Positions 9,251-18,171 of a stretch of DNA of 64,000 nt are shown in pieces. Positions within the stretch are counted from its first letter, which is position 1. Every line of letters starts with the position of its first letter. Under the pieces are notes generated by a model that saw only the letters and a list, made by a program, of their open reading frames with translations, did no database searches and was not told the DNA's origin. Source of the stretch: an uncultured Ulvibacter sp. (GTDB taxonomy: Bacteria; Bacteroidota; Bacteroidia; Flavobacteriales; Flavobacteriaceae); the NCBI GenBank assembly GCA_938083445.1, contig CALKCP010000009.1, positions 1 to 64,000 of the forward strand. Reading direction: 5' to 3'. Made by a program: the position numbers and the translations under genes.

Positions 9251-9940
9251 TTACAAATGTTTTTTAATTTCTAGTAGATTATCAATATACTGATAACCCT
9301 TAGGAACTTTTTCTTGTCGGTAATTATAAAATAAAGTCTTCATGCCCGAGGCTTCTGCGCCGAGTATGTCTGCTTCAAAACTGTCTCCTATCATCAAGCT
9401 CTCTTCTTTTTCAACATGGGCCTTTTCAAGAGCTCTTCTAAATATGACAGGATTGGGCTTCTTCACCCCTACTTCTTCTGAAGAAGTAATGGTTTTAAAG
9501 TAACTATGAATGCCACTATTTTTAAGCTTGATGTGCTGCACTTCCTCAAATCCATTTGTAATGATGTGAAGCGTATACTTTTCTCTTAAATAATCCAGAA
9601 TTTCAATCGCTCCATCAAAAAGATGATTGTCGACAGGTAACTCATCAATATAAGCATCTGCCATAGCATCTATTTTTCGCAGTGAAAAACGCATTTCAAA
9701 CTGCTTAAATGAGTCGGTTAGTCGCCCACGGCGAAGTTGTTCTTTCGAAAGCTTCTCCTCTCGAAACAGTTTCCAGTAGGCCTCATTAATTGGCTCGTAA
9801 ACCGCCGCAAACTTCTTTACCTCAAGATTTATTTTATGTTTACTAAATACCCGTGCAAGCGCAAGAAGAGAGTTTCGATCAAAATCCCAAAGCGTGTGAT
9901 CAAGATCAAAGAAAATATCGGTGAGACCATTTTTATCCAT
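9251..9940 (-). CDS. HAD-superfamily YjjG-type nucleotidase
   Basis: A 229-residue haloacid dehalogenase hydrolase from the preferred start at 9938-9940 (MDKNGLTDIFFDLDHTLWDF). HAD motif I is 'FFDLDHTLW' with nucleophile and acid Asp residues, motif II is the Thr in 'HIITNGF', motif III is the Lys in 'VGVKKPNP', and motif IV is 'MIGDSFEADILGA'. The overall pattern matches YjjG, which dephosphorylates noncanonical pyrimidine nucleotides. A longer frame begins at 10006, but its extra 22 residues are basic and lie inside the upstream gene; the chosen start overlaps that gene by 8 bases, typical of an operon. Confidence 0.9.
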   Translation of the reverse strand: MDKNGLTDIFFDLDHTLWDFDRNSLLALARVFSKHKINLEVKKFAAVYEPINEAYWKLFREEKLSKEQLRRGRLTDSFKQFEMRFSLRKIDAMADAYIDELPVDNHLFDGAIEILDYLREKYTLHIITNGFEEVQHIKLKNSGIHSYFKTITSSEEVGVKKPNPVIFRRALEKAHVEKEESLMIGDSFEADILGAEASGMKTLFYNYRQEKVPKGYQYIDNLLEIKKHL

Positions 9941-11225
9941 ATTCCTGAAGTTTTTCTGAAAAAACAGAACGCCAAATTTTGTTCTTTTCTGATTTTGTAA
10001 AATCACAATTACTAAATACCACTGAAAAAGTTCCGTTCACCTTGTCAACTGAATCGAACAATATTCTGAATGTTTTATTTATTTCCGACTCATATTTGTG
10101 TTCAAAAGCCTTCGTGGTGCAAGCTAAGGGGTGAATTATTAGTGGTGTTTTAGTCTCGCTATCCAAGTCGTAAAATAAAAAAGGGGTGCAAGTTCCAGCT
10201 CTAAAACCTGCCTTATTCTCGTAAACCATTGTAAAATCTCGTTCTACTTCAAGCTCAACCATGTTCCGATAAATAGACGGTAAATTAACCATATAATTTG
10301 CATTCATAGCGCTTGCCAAGGTACGGTTCGTAATTTCCTCCATCGATTCTTTTTCTCTTTTAACTTTCTGATAGTCGGCAGCGGTTTCCGTAGAAAAAAC
10401 AAGTCCAACTTCTTTATAATCGGAAATGAATTTAACCAACAATTTAAACTTCAGACGTTTTGTATTTATGCCCTCTTTATAATCTGAGCTATCACCCAAT
10501 CTAAAAAAGAAGGTATGTTTAGAAATACTCCGCTTAGCTGTATTGATAATCCAATTAAACGTATCATATGGATCTTTCCGAAGTGTCATTAGCACCTGCC
10601 CTCTTGTTAGAATGGCTCGTATTTTCATTTTCCATAAATCTGAGCCAAACCCCATAATGGCACGCAAAAAACCACGTTGGACAAAGGCATAGGGCTTGCT
10701 TGCATCAATGACATTATGAATCTTCATTTTTTTTACTGGAAAAACCAGCCTAGGAAATGACTCCAACAAAATATTTTTAAACTTATAGGCCCAAACATCG
10801 ACTACGGGTTCTTGCAAAAATCCCTCTCTATAAGCCAAACTCTGCGTGTGTGGGAAACGACCTAAGGTGTCTTTCACATGTGGTAAGTATTCTTCGTATC
10901 TGCTCATTAAATAAAAGCTAGCTGAAAATATATCAAAGGGAACCGCGCTATTAGAAATCGAGGAGAAAAAACAGGTTGTACCCTCCCATTTCTTAATCAT
11001 TATGTCAATAGACTCAAATCCTTGTTGGGTTAACAATCCTTGGCTATGGATAAACATTTCATTCCCTAGTGGCTGTTTTCCATAGGATACCTTTGCGCCA
11101 TTATGAGCTAAAAATGTCTCAATGGTAGAAGTAAACTGAGTTTCAATACCCAAAATACGCGTGCAAATATGTCTAAACGCATACGTAATTCTTGGCGTTA
11201 TCTTCTGAGTATATACGAGTAGCAT
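9933..11225 (-). CDS. Polysaccharide deacetylase-like family protein
   Basis: A 430-residue protein resembling a Bacteroidota family with a DUF7033-type N-terminal domain ('ITYAFRHICTRILGIE', 'DIFSASFYLMSRYEEY') and a polysaccharide-deacetylase-like C-terminal region ('HTFFFRLGDSSDYKEGIN', 'EVGLVFSTETAADYQKVKREKESMEEIT'). The metal-binding Asp/His pattern of classical NodB enzymes is not obvious (SSDYK rather than TFDD; 'VFSTETA' rather than 'HxxxH'), so catalysis is uncertain. It lies 6 bases downstream of radC and overlaps the YjjG-like gene by 8 bases. No signal peptide is evident, so it seems cytoplasmic. Confidence 0.8.
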   Translation of the reverse strand: MLLVYTQKITPRITYAFRHICTRILGIETQFTSTIETFLAHNGAKVSYGKQPLGNEMFIHSQGLLTQQGFESIDIMIKKWEGTTCFFSSISNSAVPFDIFSASFYLMSRYEEYLPHVKDTLGRFPHTQSLAYREGFLQEPVVDVWAYKFKNILLESFPRLVFPVKKMKIHNVIDASKPYAFVQRGFLRAIMGFGSDLWKMKIRAILTRGQVLMTLRKDPYDTFNWIINTAKRSISKHTFFFRLGDSSDYKEGINTKRLKFKLLVKFISDYKEVGLVFSTETAADYQKVKREKESMEEITNRTLASAMNANYMVNLPSIYRNMVELEVERDFTMVYENKAGFRAGTCTPFLFYDLDSETKTPLIIHPLACTTKAFEHKYESEINKTFRILFDSVDKVNGTFSVVFSNCDFTKSEKNKIWRSVFSEKLQEYG

Positions 11226-11231
11226 TGGCAG

Positions 11232-11930
11232 TTATAAGAGGTTTTCGTCGGCAAAGCTAAAGTACGATTTTTCAGTAATAATTACATGGTCTAGCACTTT
11301 AATATCTAGACTTTCACTAGCCCTCTTCAGTTTCTTAGTAAGTCCAATATCCGCCTCACTTGGTATTAAGCTACCGGAAGGATGATTGTGCGATAAAATA
11401 ATAGCAACAGCACTTAATTGCAGAGCGTTTTTTAAAACCAAGCGCACATCAACCAAGGTTCCTGTTATTCCGCCTTTGCTAAGCTGTTTTATTTGCAACA
11501 CCTTGTTTGAATTATTGAGGTATACAACCCAAAACTCTTCGTGTGGCAGATCGCCAATAACGGGCTGCATTAAATTAAAAATGGAATTACTCGAGTGTAC
11601 TTTCATCTTTTTGAGTGCATCCTCCACTCTTCTCCGGCGACCTAATTCTAAAGCAGCAGTTATTGCAACAGCTTTCGCCTCACCAATACCCTTAAAAACC
11701 ATCAATTCTTTGATCTGTAGTTTACCCAGTTCATTTAAGTTATTATCTACGGAAGAGAGTATCCGTTTGCTTAATGAAACAGCGCTTTCATTGCGACTTC
11801 CCGAAGCAATTAATATCGCAACCAACTCCGCGTCGCTCAGTGCGATACGACCTTTGAGTATTAATTTCTCTCTAGGACGATCGTCTTCGTTCCAGCTTTT
11901 AATTGAAAAGTATTGGTTTTTATCAGACAT
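11232..11930 (-). CDS. radC: RadC-family JAB/MPN domain protein
   Basis: A 232-residue protein from the preferred start (MSDKNQYFSIKSWNEDDRPREKL). The N-terminal part has a helix-hairpin-helix-like UPF0758 region ('FKGIGEAKAVAITAALELGRRRR'). The C-terminal part has the JAMM metal motif 'ILSHNHPSGSLIPSEADIGLT' (H-x-H with downstream Asp). RadC was named for DNA repair but its function is not settled; the fold suggests a metal-dependent hydrolase. A frame extending to 11987 exists, but the extra 19 residues do not resemble the family N-terminus. First gene of a run with the deacetylase-like and YjjG-like genes. Confidence 0.92.
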   Translation of the reverse strand: MSDKNQYFSIKSWNEDDRPREKLILKGRIALSDAELVAILIASGSRNESAVSLSKRILSSVDNNLNELGKLQIKELMVFKGIGEAKAVAITAALELGRRRRVEDALKKMKVHSSNSIFNLMQPVIGDLPHEEFWVVYLNNSNKVLQIKQLSKGGITGTLVDVRLVLKNALQLSAVAIILSHNHPSGSLIPSEADIGLTKKLKRASESLDIKVLDHVIITEKSYFSFADENLL

Positions 11931-12165
11931 AGCTTCAACGTTTAAAGTGGGGAGCTGAATCTTCTGTCTTAAGGAAGCGAATGCCAAGTAAATATATAAA
12001 ACTAATACCTAGTTTTGCAGCTTTTAGAAAACGAATCTGTTTTACTATGAAATTGTGGTATTACAAAAACAGGCGTAACGACGCAGTGGATTGGATGGGT
12101 ACATCTTATTCTAAAAAAATCGGGCGAAGCTATGTCATCCATTACAAACGACATGTACAACCAGT
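11931..12165. other. Intergenic region between mpl and radC
   Basis: 235 bases with no convincing gene. A 62-codon plus-strand frame (11981-12169) runs through it but has unremarkable composition and overlaps the mpl stop; see rejected items. It may hold the radC promoter, but no clear -7 element was picked out. Confidence 0.4.
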
Positions 12166-13521
12166 CTAGGTAATATACTTCTTTAATTCATTAAAGTCCA
12201 AACCGCCATAATCTCCGCTGCTCATAAGCAATAGAGATGTATCTTCGAAATTCTGGTCGAAAAGAAAGTCTTTGAAACCAACAGGATCGGTAAAAATTAA
12301 TAGGTCTTCCCTCTCAAAAGATTCGGCAATCTGCTTTTCAGAAATAGGGTGTAGCTTCTTAACCTGAACTGCATGTGGAGAGTAGAATACCACGGCTTTA
12401 TCAGCTGCATCTAATGCACCCTTGTATTCTTTTAAAAAATCTGGATTCAAACTACTGTAAGTATGTAATTCAAGACATGCAAGAAGCTCTCTATCTGGAT
12501 ATTGATTTTTTAATGCTTCGGTGGTTGCTTTCACTTTTGAAGGCGAATGAGCAAAATCTTTGTAAGCGACTGATCTTGTACTTTCAGCAATCTTTTCTAG
12601 GCGTTTACTCGCACCTTTAAAGGTGGAAATAGCCTCGTAAAAGTCATCGGCATCGACACCCATTAACTGACAGATCCAACGTGCTCCCTCTAGATTATTG
12701 AGATTGTGTTTTCCAAAGACTTCAATTGGCATATGTCCTTCTGGGGTATCTAACAATGTCTGTCCGTCTTCTACTGAATAGCTAGGCGTTCCATAAGGAT
12801 ACCTCTTTATTGCACTCGCAGATTCTTCTACGACACGTTTTACTTCAGAATCTTCTTCATTGTAGATAATTGCCCCACCATTGGTAATCTGATTTAGAAA
12901 AACTTCAAACTGCTCCACGTAATTTTCATAGGTTGGAAACACATTGATGTGATCCCAAGCAATACCGCTTAATAAGGCAATATTTGGCTTATATAGATGA
13001 AACTTTGGCCTTCTATCAATGGGCGACGATAAGTATTCATCACCTTCTAACACAATGAAGTCATTCTCGTTGGTAAGTTTCACCATGACGTCAAAACCTT
13101 CAAGCTGTGCCCCTACCATATAATCAACTTCTTTGTCGTGATAATGCATCACATGTAATATCATCGAAGTGATGGTTGTTTTACCATGCGAGCCTCCAAT
13201 AACCACTCGCGTTTTATTCTTAGACTGCTCGTATAAAAACTCAGGATAGGAGTAGATGGATATCCCCAATTCTTCGGCTTTCAATAGTTCAGGATTATCC
13301 GCTTTCGCGTGCATCCCTAGAATAATGGCATCAATGTCTGAAGTAATCTTTTCAGGAAACCAACCAAAAGTATCTGGCAACAATCCCCTTGCTTCCAACC
13401 TTCCTTTTGAAGGTTCGAAAATTTCGTCATCACTGCCGGTTATGTGATCGCCTTTAAGATGCAGCGCCAAAGCCAAGTTGTGCATGGCACTTCCACCAAT
13501 TGCAATAAAATGTACTCTCAT
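12166..13521 (-). CDS. mpl: Mpl-type UDP-N-acetylmuramate:tripeptide ligase
   Basis: A 451-residue Mur ligase. The N-terminal Rossmann-like UDP-binding motif is 'HFIAIGGSAMHNLALAL' (residues 4-20), the ATP-binding motif 'IGGSHGKTTITSMI' is near residues 108-121, and the middle and C-terminal domains follow ('YKDFAHSPSKVKATTEAL'). The 'GGSAMHNLA' start and the 'DFAHSPSK' element distinguish Mpl, which recycles murein tripeptide by ligating it to UDP-MurNAc, from MurC. It acts in the cytoplasm in peptidoglycan recycling. Length fits the family. Its upstream region (13522-13747) contains a candidate structured RNA. Confidence 0.92.
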   Translation of the reverse strand: MRVHFIAIGGSAMHNLALALHLKGDHITGSDDEIFEPSKGRLEARGLLPDTFGWFPEKITSDIDAIILGMHAKADNPELLKAEELGISIYSYPEFLYEQSKNKTRVVIGGSHGKTTITSMILHVMHYHDKEVDYMVGAQLEGFDVMVKLTNENDFIVLEGDEYLSSPIDRRPKFHLYKPNIALLSGIAWDHINVFPTYENYVEQFEVFLNQITNGGAIIYNEEDSEVKRVVEESASAIKRYPYGTPSYSVEDGQTLLDTPEGHMPIEVFGKHNLNNLEGARWICQLMGVDADDFYEAISTFKGASKRLEKIAESTRSVAYKDFAHSPSKVKATTEALKNQYPDRELLACLELHTYSSLNPDFLKEYKGALDAADKAVVFYSPHAVQVKKLHPISEKQIAESFEREDLLIFTDPVGFKDFLFDQNFEDTSLLLMSSGDYGGLDFNELKKYIT

Positions 13522-13597
13522 GGAATAAATAAATTCAAGAAAACGCTGTTTTACTTTGTCAGCGAAAAATGGTTAAAAATAGTGTCTAAAGGTACAT

Positions 13598-13714
13598 AAT
13601 TTCGCCCGACAATGGGAGGATGATCAGGCGCTTTTGAATCGAACAACCACAGCTAACAATCCATTCTTTGATAACACAGTTCCATCCTCCACCGAGAACT
13701 CGAGCAGGCGAATT
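13598..13714. ncRNA. Candidate structured RNA (6S-like two-stem layout)
   Basis: A gene-free stretch between mpl and the TPR gene can fold as two coaxial stems separated by an asymmetric bubble. The outer stem is AATTTCGCC (13598-13606) with GGCGAATT (13707-13714), with one bulged T. The inner perfect 8-bp stem is GGAGGATG (13615-13622) with CATCCTCC (13683-13690). The central bubble is 8 and 16 bases, and a terminal region of about 60 bases follows. The GC content is higher than in the surrounding gaps. The shape recalls 6S RNA, and a '6S-Flavo' class is known from flavobacteria, but I cannot confirm membership. The strand is undecided; a TTG about 21 bases before TAGTGTCT on the plus strand could be a weak promoter. 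Confidence 0.4.
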
Positions 13715-13747
13715 GCCCCACGTAAGCGTGAAAGGAAATGTTTTCTA

Positions 13748-14704
13748 CTACAATGTTTTAATCCTCTTTTTCTCTTCCAATGCTTCTTTGAAATCGGGAC
13801 GGTTGCTCAAAGCCTCATCTATCCAAAATAAAGCATCCTCCTTCCTACCCAAATTTTTATAAATTTGAGCCATTCGAAGATATGCCCAGTCTTTTGGTAC
13901 ACCATCTTTTATTGAATGGTTTTTAATATATTCTTGAAGAGATTCAAGTCCTAATTGAGAGTAGATATTATATTGAGCAGCAATCTTACCGATCTGATAC
14001 TGCAGCTGATTGCGCTTGTGCAGTTTCAAAGATCTCACAGAAGTCTCAATAGCTTCCTGCGGTCGTTCGTTATTTTCATAGAGTGCACTTAACTTTTCGT
14101 AGGTATGAGGTGAACCTCCTACCTCGATGGCTTTCTTATAAAAATTTTCAGCATCCAAAGGGCGCTCGGTATACTCGGCAATATACCCATTGGCTAAATA
14201 CCCATCTACAAGTGATAGTTTCCCCAATTCGTTCGCATACTCCATTGCCTTGTCTTCGCTCCCTCCAATGATACCTGGCAACTGTATGTAAAATTCGACC
14301 AATGCCCAGCGCGTTTCGATATGCTCTGAATCTAAGCTAGCAGCGGTTTCAAAGGCTTCTTTTATATCACTTACGTAAAGCAACGCGCGCAGTTTACTAC
14401 CTTCAAGTGCTTTCATGCTTGTTGCTCCTCCAAATTTGAAATGATAGTTGGCGCTCGTTGCATCAAGAAAAACCAAATCCTTATAATAATCGATTGCGGT
14501 TTCCCAATCTTTCGAATAACTTGCAATATCACCCAAATATTCCTTGCACTTAAGACTGTTAGGGTGCTCCTCTAAATAATCCTGAAAGAGTGGCTTTGCG
14601 ATATCAAATTTTTCTTGTTGAAAATAAACTTCTGCCAGCTCAAAATTACTTTGAGACCAACAGAAAAAAGGGAAAATAAATAGGAGGTTGCGTACGTACT
14701 TCAT
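13748..14704 (-). CDS. Tetratricopeptide-repeat protein, exported
   Basis: A 318-residue protein with a short signal peptide (MKYVRNLLFIFPFFCWSQ) followed by about seven TPR-like helical repeats: 'FELAEVYFQQEKFDIAKPLFQDYLEEHP', 'KCKEYLGDIASYSKDWETAIDYYKDLVFLD' and 'AYLRMAQIYKNLGRKEDALFWIDEALSNRP'. TPR arrays mediate protein contacts; in Bacteroidota many sit in the periplasm. No catalytic domain. It is 51 bases downstream of the K+ channel gene and on the same strand. The exact role is unknown. Confidence 0.88.
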   Translation of the reverse strand: MKYVRNLLFIFPFFCWSQSNFELAEVYFQQEKFDIAKPLFQDYLEEHPNSLKCKEYLGDIASYSKDWETAIDYYKDLVFLDATSANYHFKFGGATSMKALEGSKLRALLYVSDIKEAFETAASLDSEHIETRWALVEFYIQLPGIIGGSEDKAMEYANELGKLSLVDGYLANGYIAEYTERPLDAENFYKKAIEVGGSPHTYEKLSALYENNERPQEAIETSVRSLKLHKRNQLQYQIGKIAAQYNIYSQLGLESLQEYIKNHSIKDGVPKDWAYLRMAQIYKNLGRKEDALFWIDEALSNRPDFKEALEEKKRIKTL

Positions 14705-14755
14705 TCTGAAATCTGGATTCTCGAAGGTGATTCCAAAAACTGAACGTGTTTTTTC

Positions 14756-15484
14756 TTAGTCCATTTTCTCATCGTTTGAGGTTTTGAGTGTCGAAGTTGA
14801 CCTCGTAAGTGCCGACGATAAGATCCCTGTAGGAATTGCAACAACTCCCAAGCCTACCATTAGAATAATGAATGTAAAAACACGTCCACCAATAGTAATT
14901 GGGACCACGTCGCCATATCCTACAGTAGTAAGTGTAACAATGGCCCACCAGAGACTTTCGAATATAGAGGAGAAATGTTCGGGTTGTGCTTTATTTTCAA
15001 AATAATAAATACCAACCGCAGATAAATAGATGAGAATTAACGTTATAAAAAGGAATAATAAAATCTCTTCTTTAGCTATGGATATGGCCCTCCCAAAATG
15101 CTTTAATGCCCTATTGTAGCGAACCAATTTAAATAATCTAAACAACCTCAAGAATCGAAATGTTCTTAACGACCTCAAATCAAGCCCAAATGCAAAATAA
15201 AATGGCAACACCGCGACTAAGTCAATAATTCCAAAAAAACTAAAAATAAACTTAAACTTTTTATCGGCGACATAAATACGGAGCAGGTATTCTAAAGAGA
15301 ATACAATCACACAAAATAACTCGAAAACTTCCAAACCATCTCTCGTCTGAGGATCTAATAGTGGGAGTGTCTCTATCGAGAAAGTAACTATGGATAGGAT
15401 AATTAACACCTGTATGGAAAAACCGAAAACCCTGCTTAATCTATTATCATTAAGCTCGATTATACTCTTTAAATATTCTTTCAT
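14756..15484 (-). CDS. Voltage-gated-type potassium channel
   Basis: A 242-residue ion transporter with six membrane segments. S4 carries regularly spaced Arg/Lys ('LRSLRTFRFLRLFRLFKLVRYNRALK', about residues 99-125), the pore loop has the K+ selectivity filter 'TLTTVGYGDVVP', and S6 is 'GRVFTFIILMVGLGVVAIPTGILSSAL'. A short cytoplasmic tail follows, with no RCK domain. It resembles the KvAP/Kch-like family of bacterial channels that carry K+ across the inner membrane. It lies 9 bases downstream of the LRR-like T9SS gene, though the functions seem unrelated. Confidence 0.93.
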   Translation of the reverse strand: MKEYLKSIIELNDNRLSRVFGFSIQVLIILSIVTFSIETLPLLDPQTRDGLEVFELFCVIVFSLEYLLRIYVADKKFKFIFSFFGIIDLVAVLPFYFAFGLDLRSLRTFRFLRLFRLFKLVRYNRALKHFGRAISIAKEEILLFLFITLILIYLSAVGIYYFENKAQPEHFSSIFESLWWAIVTLTTVGYGDVVPITIGGRVFTFIILMVGLGVVAIPTGILSSALTRSTSTLKTSNDEKMD

Positions 15485-15493
15485 TGATGGTAA

Positions 15494-16873
15494 TTACCTT
15501 TTTAACACCTTTTTAGTAATGCTTCCTTGGTCTGTTGTAATCTCCACAAAATAGACCCCTTGTGAAAAGCTTGAGAAATTGACAAACCCATCTGTAGAAA
15601 TGATTAGTTGCTGCCCTAATAGTGAGGATACAACAATGCTTTCTAGTACAATTTCTTCAGAGACGTCTACTTTTAAAACTTCTGACACAGGGTTCGGATA
15701 AACTACGACTGCTTGGTTAAGGAAACTATCTGTAACAGACAAGGCGCATGAGTCCTCAATTTCTTCAAGTGTGTTGCAACCTAGGCTATTGTTAAAAACT
15801 GATTTCACAACACCAGGAACGGCTATTACGGAACACATAAACAAACTATTACATACAGACAGGGAGGTGTTATTGACCACCGCAATTTCACTCACCTGAG
15901 AAAAAGATAAATCATTAATGGCATCAATGGAGACTAACGATAAATTTCTACTTAAAAACAAACGATTGCTCACAACTTGTAGATTCTCCAATCCTGATAA
16001 TGAAACTAAATTATCATTATCATAAATATCAAAGTTTCCAACACTGTTTAAATTGCTGAAAATAGACATATCGGTTAGCGAGGGATTAAATCCAACTCTA
16101 AGCCTTCCACTAATGTTTTGTATGCTTTCTAGACCTGAAAAATTAGCTAAACTAGGACATCGTATTATGTATAAATCTTCTAAAGATTCGATATTACTAA
16201 AGACAGTTATATCATTAAGAAACATATTATTAGTGATTTCTAATGATCCTCCGATCGATTGCAAGCTTGAAAGTTCATTGAGATTTATCAGGCTTTCATT
16301 CGTTATTGATAAATCTTCGTAAATAGTATGTATGTTCTCAAGTCCGCTAAGCGAGGCCAGTGCATTATTGGTTATGTTCATTGAATTAATCGTTTCAAGA
16401 AAGCTCAATTGTGAAATATCTGTCAACGATGGATTCGAGAAAATATGCACGTTTTGAATGGCTTCGATACTATTCATACCTGATAAGTCCATTATATTAT
16501 CGCTAAAAAAAATCTGTAATAGATCCATAGTTCTTAACGAGCTCAAACCATCTAGATTCTGGATATTATTACTAAACTCAGTTGAAAGAATGAGCACCTC
16601 TTCAAGATTATGTAAACCTGAAAAATCACTGATCTGTGTGTGGCGTAAATGGATGTTTTGCGCGCTCGTAATTAAAGACAACCCATCTAAGTTTGTAACA
16701 TTACCGTTTACCTCTCCAATTCGAAGGTCGTTAGTAAGGACTGTACAATTAGGATAATTCGCGGCAAAATTATCTATGTCGGCCTGAGTTTCTAATAATA
16801 GCTCGGTTGTTGGGCACTGAGAAAACCCAAAAAATGAGACACAAAAAAGTGCAAGAGGTAGTATTTTTTTCAT
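15494..16873 (-). CDS. T9SS-sorted surface protein with receptor-L/leucine-rich repeats
   Basis: A 459-residue protein with a signal peptide (to about GFSQ, residue 18). Twelve or so repeats of roughly 23 residues follow, with the pattern 'L-sGLe-l-xI-xxLxIxxN-xLxdls' (for example 'MDLSGMNSIEAIQNVHIFSNPSLTDIS'). This pattern resembles receptor-L-domain-like repeats seen in surface proteins. The C-terminal 75 residues form a T9SS sorting domain ('VYPNPVSEVLKVDV', 'GVYFVEITTDQGSITKKVLKR'). It should be exposed on the cell surface and may mediate adhesion; the ligand is unknown. A good promoter lies immediately upstream. Confidence 0.9.
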   Translation of the reverse strand: MKKILPLALFCVSFFGFSQCPTTELLLETQADIDNFAANYPNCTVLTNDLRIGEVNGNVTNLDGLSLITSAQNIHLRHTQISDFSGLHNLEEVLILSTEFSNNIQNLDGLSSLRTMDLLQIFFSDNIMDLSGMNSIEAIQNVHIFSNPSLTDISQLSFLETINSMNITNNALASLSGLENIHTIYEDLSITNESLINLNELSSLQSIGGSLEITNNMFLNDITVFSNIESLEDLYIIRCPSLANFSGLESIQNISGRLRVGFNPSLTDMSIFSNLNSVGNFDIYDNDNLVSLSGLENLQVVSNRLFLSRNLSLVSIDAINDLSFSQVSEIAVVNNTSLSVCNSLFMCSVIAVPGVVKSVFNNSLGCNTLEEIEDSCALSVTDSFLNQAVVVYPNPVSEVLKVDVSEEIVLESIVVSSLLGQQLIISTDGFVNFSSFSQGVYFVEITTDQGSITKKVLKR

Positions 16874-16898
16874 AGCATTGAATTAAATATTTACACTA

Positions 16899-16929
16899 CT
16901 AAATTACACATTTATAACGAGAAAAACAA
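16899..16929 (-). promoter_or_regulatory. Candidate promoter TTG-N20-TAATTTAG
   Basis: Read on the minus strand, TTG (16927-16929) is followed after 20 bases by TAATTTAG (16899-16906), one mismatch from the Bacteroidota -7 consensus TAnnTTTG. The predicted transcript would start about 20 bases before the LRR-like gene. Confidence 0.6.
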
Positions 16930-16986
16930 TCTACTAAAAGAGGGAGTTTTTTGTAATTACGCTATTGAATTTTGGAGGAAGTTCGG

Positions 16987-17985
16987 CTAATTCAGCATTT
17001 CCCACAGTTTATCTTTTAGTTCCATAAGCCCTTGATGTGCCACGGAGGAGAAAAACAAATAAGGAATCCCTTCAAAATCTACGTCTAACAATTCCTTCAT
17101 TTCAATTCTCAATTCATCGTCCAACATATCGCTTTTTGAAATAGCAACGAGACGCTCTTTATCCAAAAGTTCGGGGTTATATCGTTTCAGTTCGTCCAGT
17201 AAAATGTCATACTGTTCTTTTATGTCATCGGCATCGGCAGGAATTAAAAACAATAATGTAGAATTTCGTTCGATATGTCGCAGAAAACGATGCCCAATTC
17301 CTTTGCCTTCAGCCGCTCCTTCAATAATTCCGGGAATGTCGGCCATTACAAAGGTTTTATGGTCGCGGTAATCTACAATTCCTAAATTGGGTTTTAAAGT
17401 TGTAAATTCATAATCAGCGATTTTGGGTTTTGCTGCTGTAACTACAGAAAGCAAGGTCGATTTCCCTGCATTCGGAAACCCAACCAAACCTACATCTGCT
17501 AATATTTTTAATTCGAGCGTGAAGTCTAATTCCTGACCATCGATTCCTGGTTGTGCATACCTTGGCGTTTGATTTGTAGATGTTTTAAAATGTGCATTTC
17601 CTCGGCCTCCCTTGCCGCCTTCACCAATAATTCGTTCTTCCCCATGCTCTGTTAACTCGAATAAAACTTCCTGTGTTTCAGTGTCACGAACTACAGTTCC
17701 TAGTGGCACTTCTACATAAACATCTGCCCCATCAGCTCCTGTGCTCGTTTGCTTACTACCGGGAGCGCCGTGTCCTGCTTTAAAGTGACGTTTAAACTTT
17801 AAATGATACAGTGTCCAAAGTCCTTTGTCTGCTTTTACAATAATATGGCCTCCACGTCCACCGTCACCCCCATCAGGACCTCCTTTGGGAATATATTTTT
17901 CTCTTCTTAAATGCGCAGAACCCTGCCCTCCTTTTCCGGAAGTCACGTGAACCTTTACATAATCTACAAAATTGCCTTCAGTCAT
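16987..17985 (-). CDS. obgE: Obg/CgtA GTPase
   Basis: A 332-residue protein from the preferred ATG at 17983-17985 ([20 protein letters not shown]). The N-terminal glycine-rich Obg fold has repeated '[10 protein letters not shown]' and '[14 protein letters not shown]' turns. The G domain begins near residue 160 with G1 '[11 protein letters not shown]', G3 '[17 protein letters not shown]' and the G4-like 'AISKSDML'. No C-terminal OCT extension is present. Obg binds the large ribosomal subunit and couples GTP level to ribosome assembly and growth. A frame five codons longer begins at 18000. It lies downstream of adk on the same strand; this pair is common in Flavobacteriaceae. Confidence 0.96.
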   Translation of the reverse strand: MTEGNFVDYVKVHVTSGKGGQGSAHLRREKYIPKGGPDGGDGGRGGHIIVKADKGLWTLYHLKFKRHFKAGHGAPGSKQTSTGADGADVYVEVPLGTVVRDTETQEVLFELTEHGEERIIGEGGKGGRGNAHFKTSTNQTPRYAQPGIDGQELDFTLELKILADVGLVGFPNAGKSTLLSVVTAAKPKIADYEFTTLKPNLGIVDYRDHKTFVMADIPGIIEGAAEGKGIGHRFLRHIERNSTLLFLIPADADDIKEQYDILLDELKRYNPELLDKERLVAISKSDMLDDELRIEMKELLDVDFEGIPYLFFSSVAHQGLMELKDKLWEMLN

Positions 17986-18133
17986 TGTAATTCCCTGCAC
18001 AGGCAGGGATCTTATTAAAATTAGTTCTTAATGCTCACCACTATGATGCGTTAGGGATAGAGGCGGCATCCTTTTTTGCTACTACTTTATACTTAACTGC
18101 AGAGAAGCAAAAAAGAGTAAGCCGAAAGCCCGA

Positions 18134-18165
18134 CCCTTAAGTAAACCGCAGGATTTACTTAAGGG
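18134..18165. repeat. Perfect 12-bp inverted repeat in a REP-like element
   Basis: CCCTTAAGTAAA (18134-18145) and TTTACTTAAGGG (18154-18165) flank an 8-base loop. On the minus strand it is framed by GGGCGTT and GTCGGGCTTTCGGCT, a pattern that resembles dispersed palindromic elements of Bacteroidota. It lies between adk and obgE, 7 bases past the adk stop, and lacks a proper T tract, so it is probably a repeat element or a processing site rather than a normal terminator. Confidence 0.6.
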
Positions 18166-18171
18166 AACGCC

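Noticed and set aside
11386-11958. 190-codon plus-strand frame
   Set aside because: It is antisense to radC, whose JAMM motif and family length are clear; the plus-strand product has no recognisable features.
11981-12169. 62-codon plus-strand ORF between radC and mpl
   Set aside because: It overlaps the mpl stop, has no promoter or homologue I recognise, and the region is only 235 bases long; kept as intergenic.
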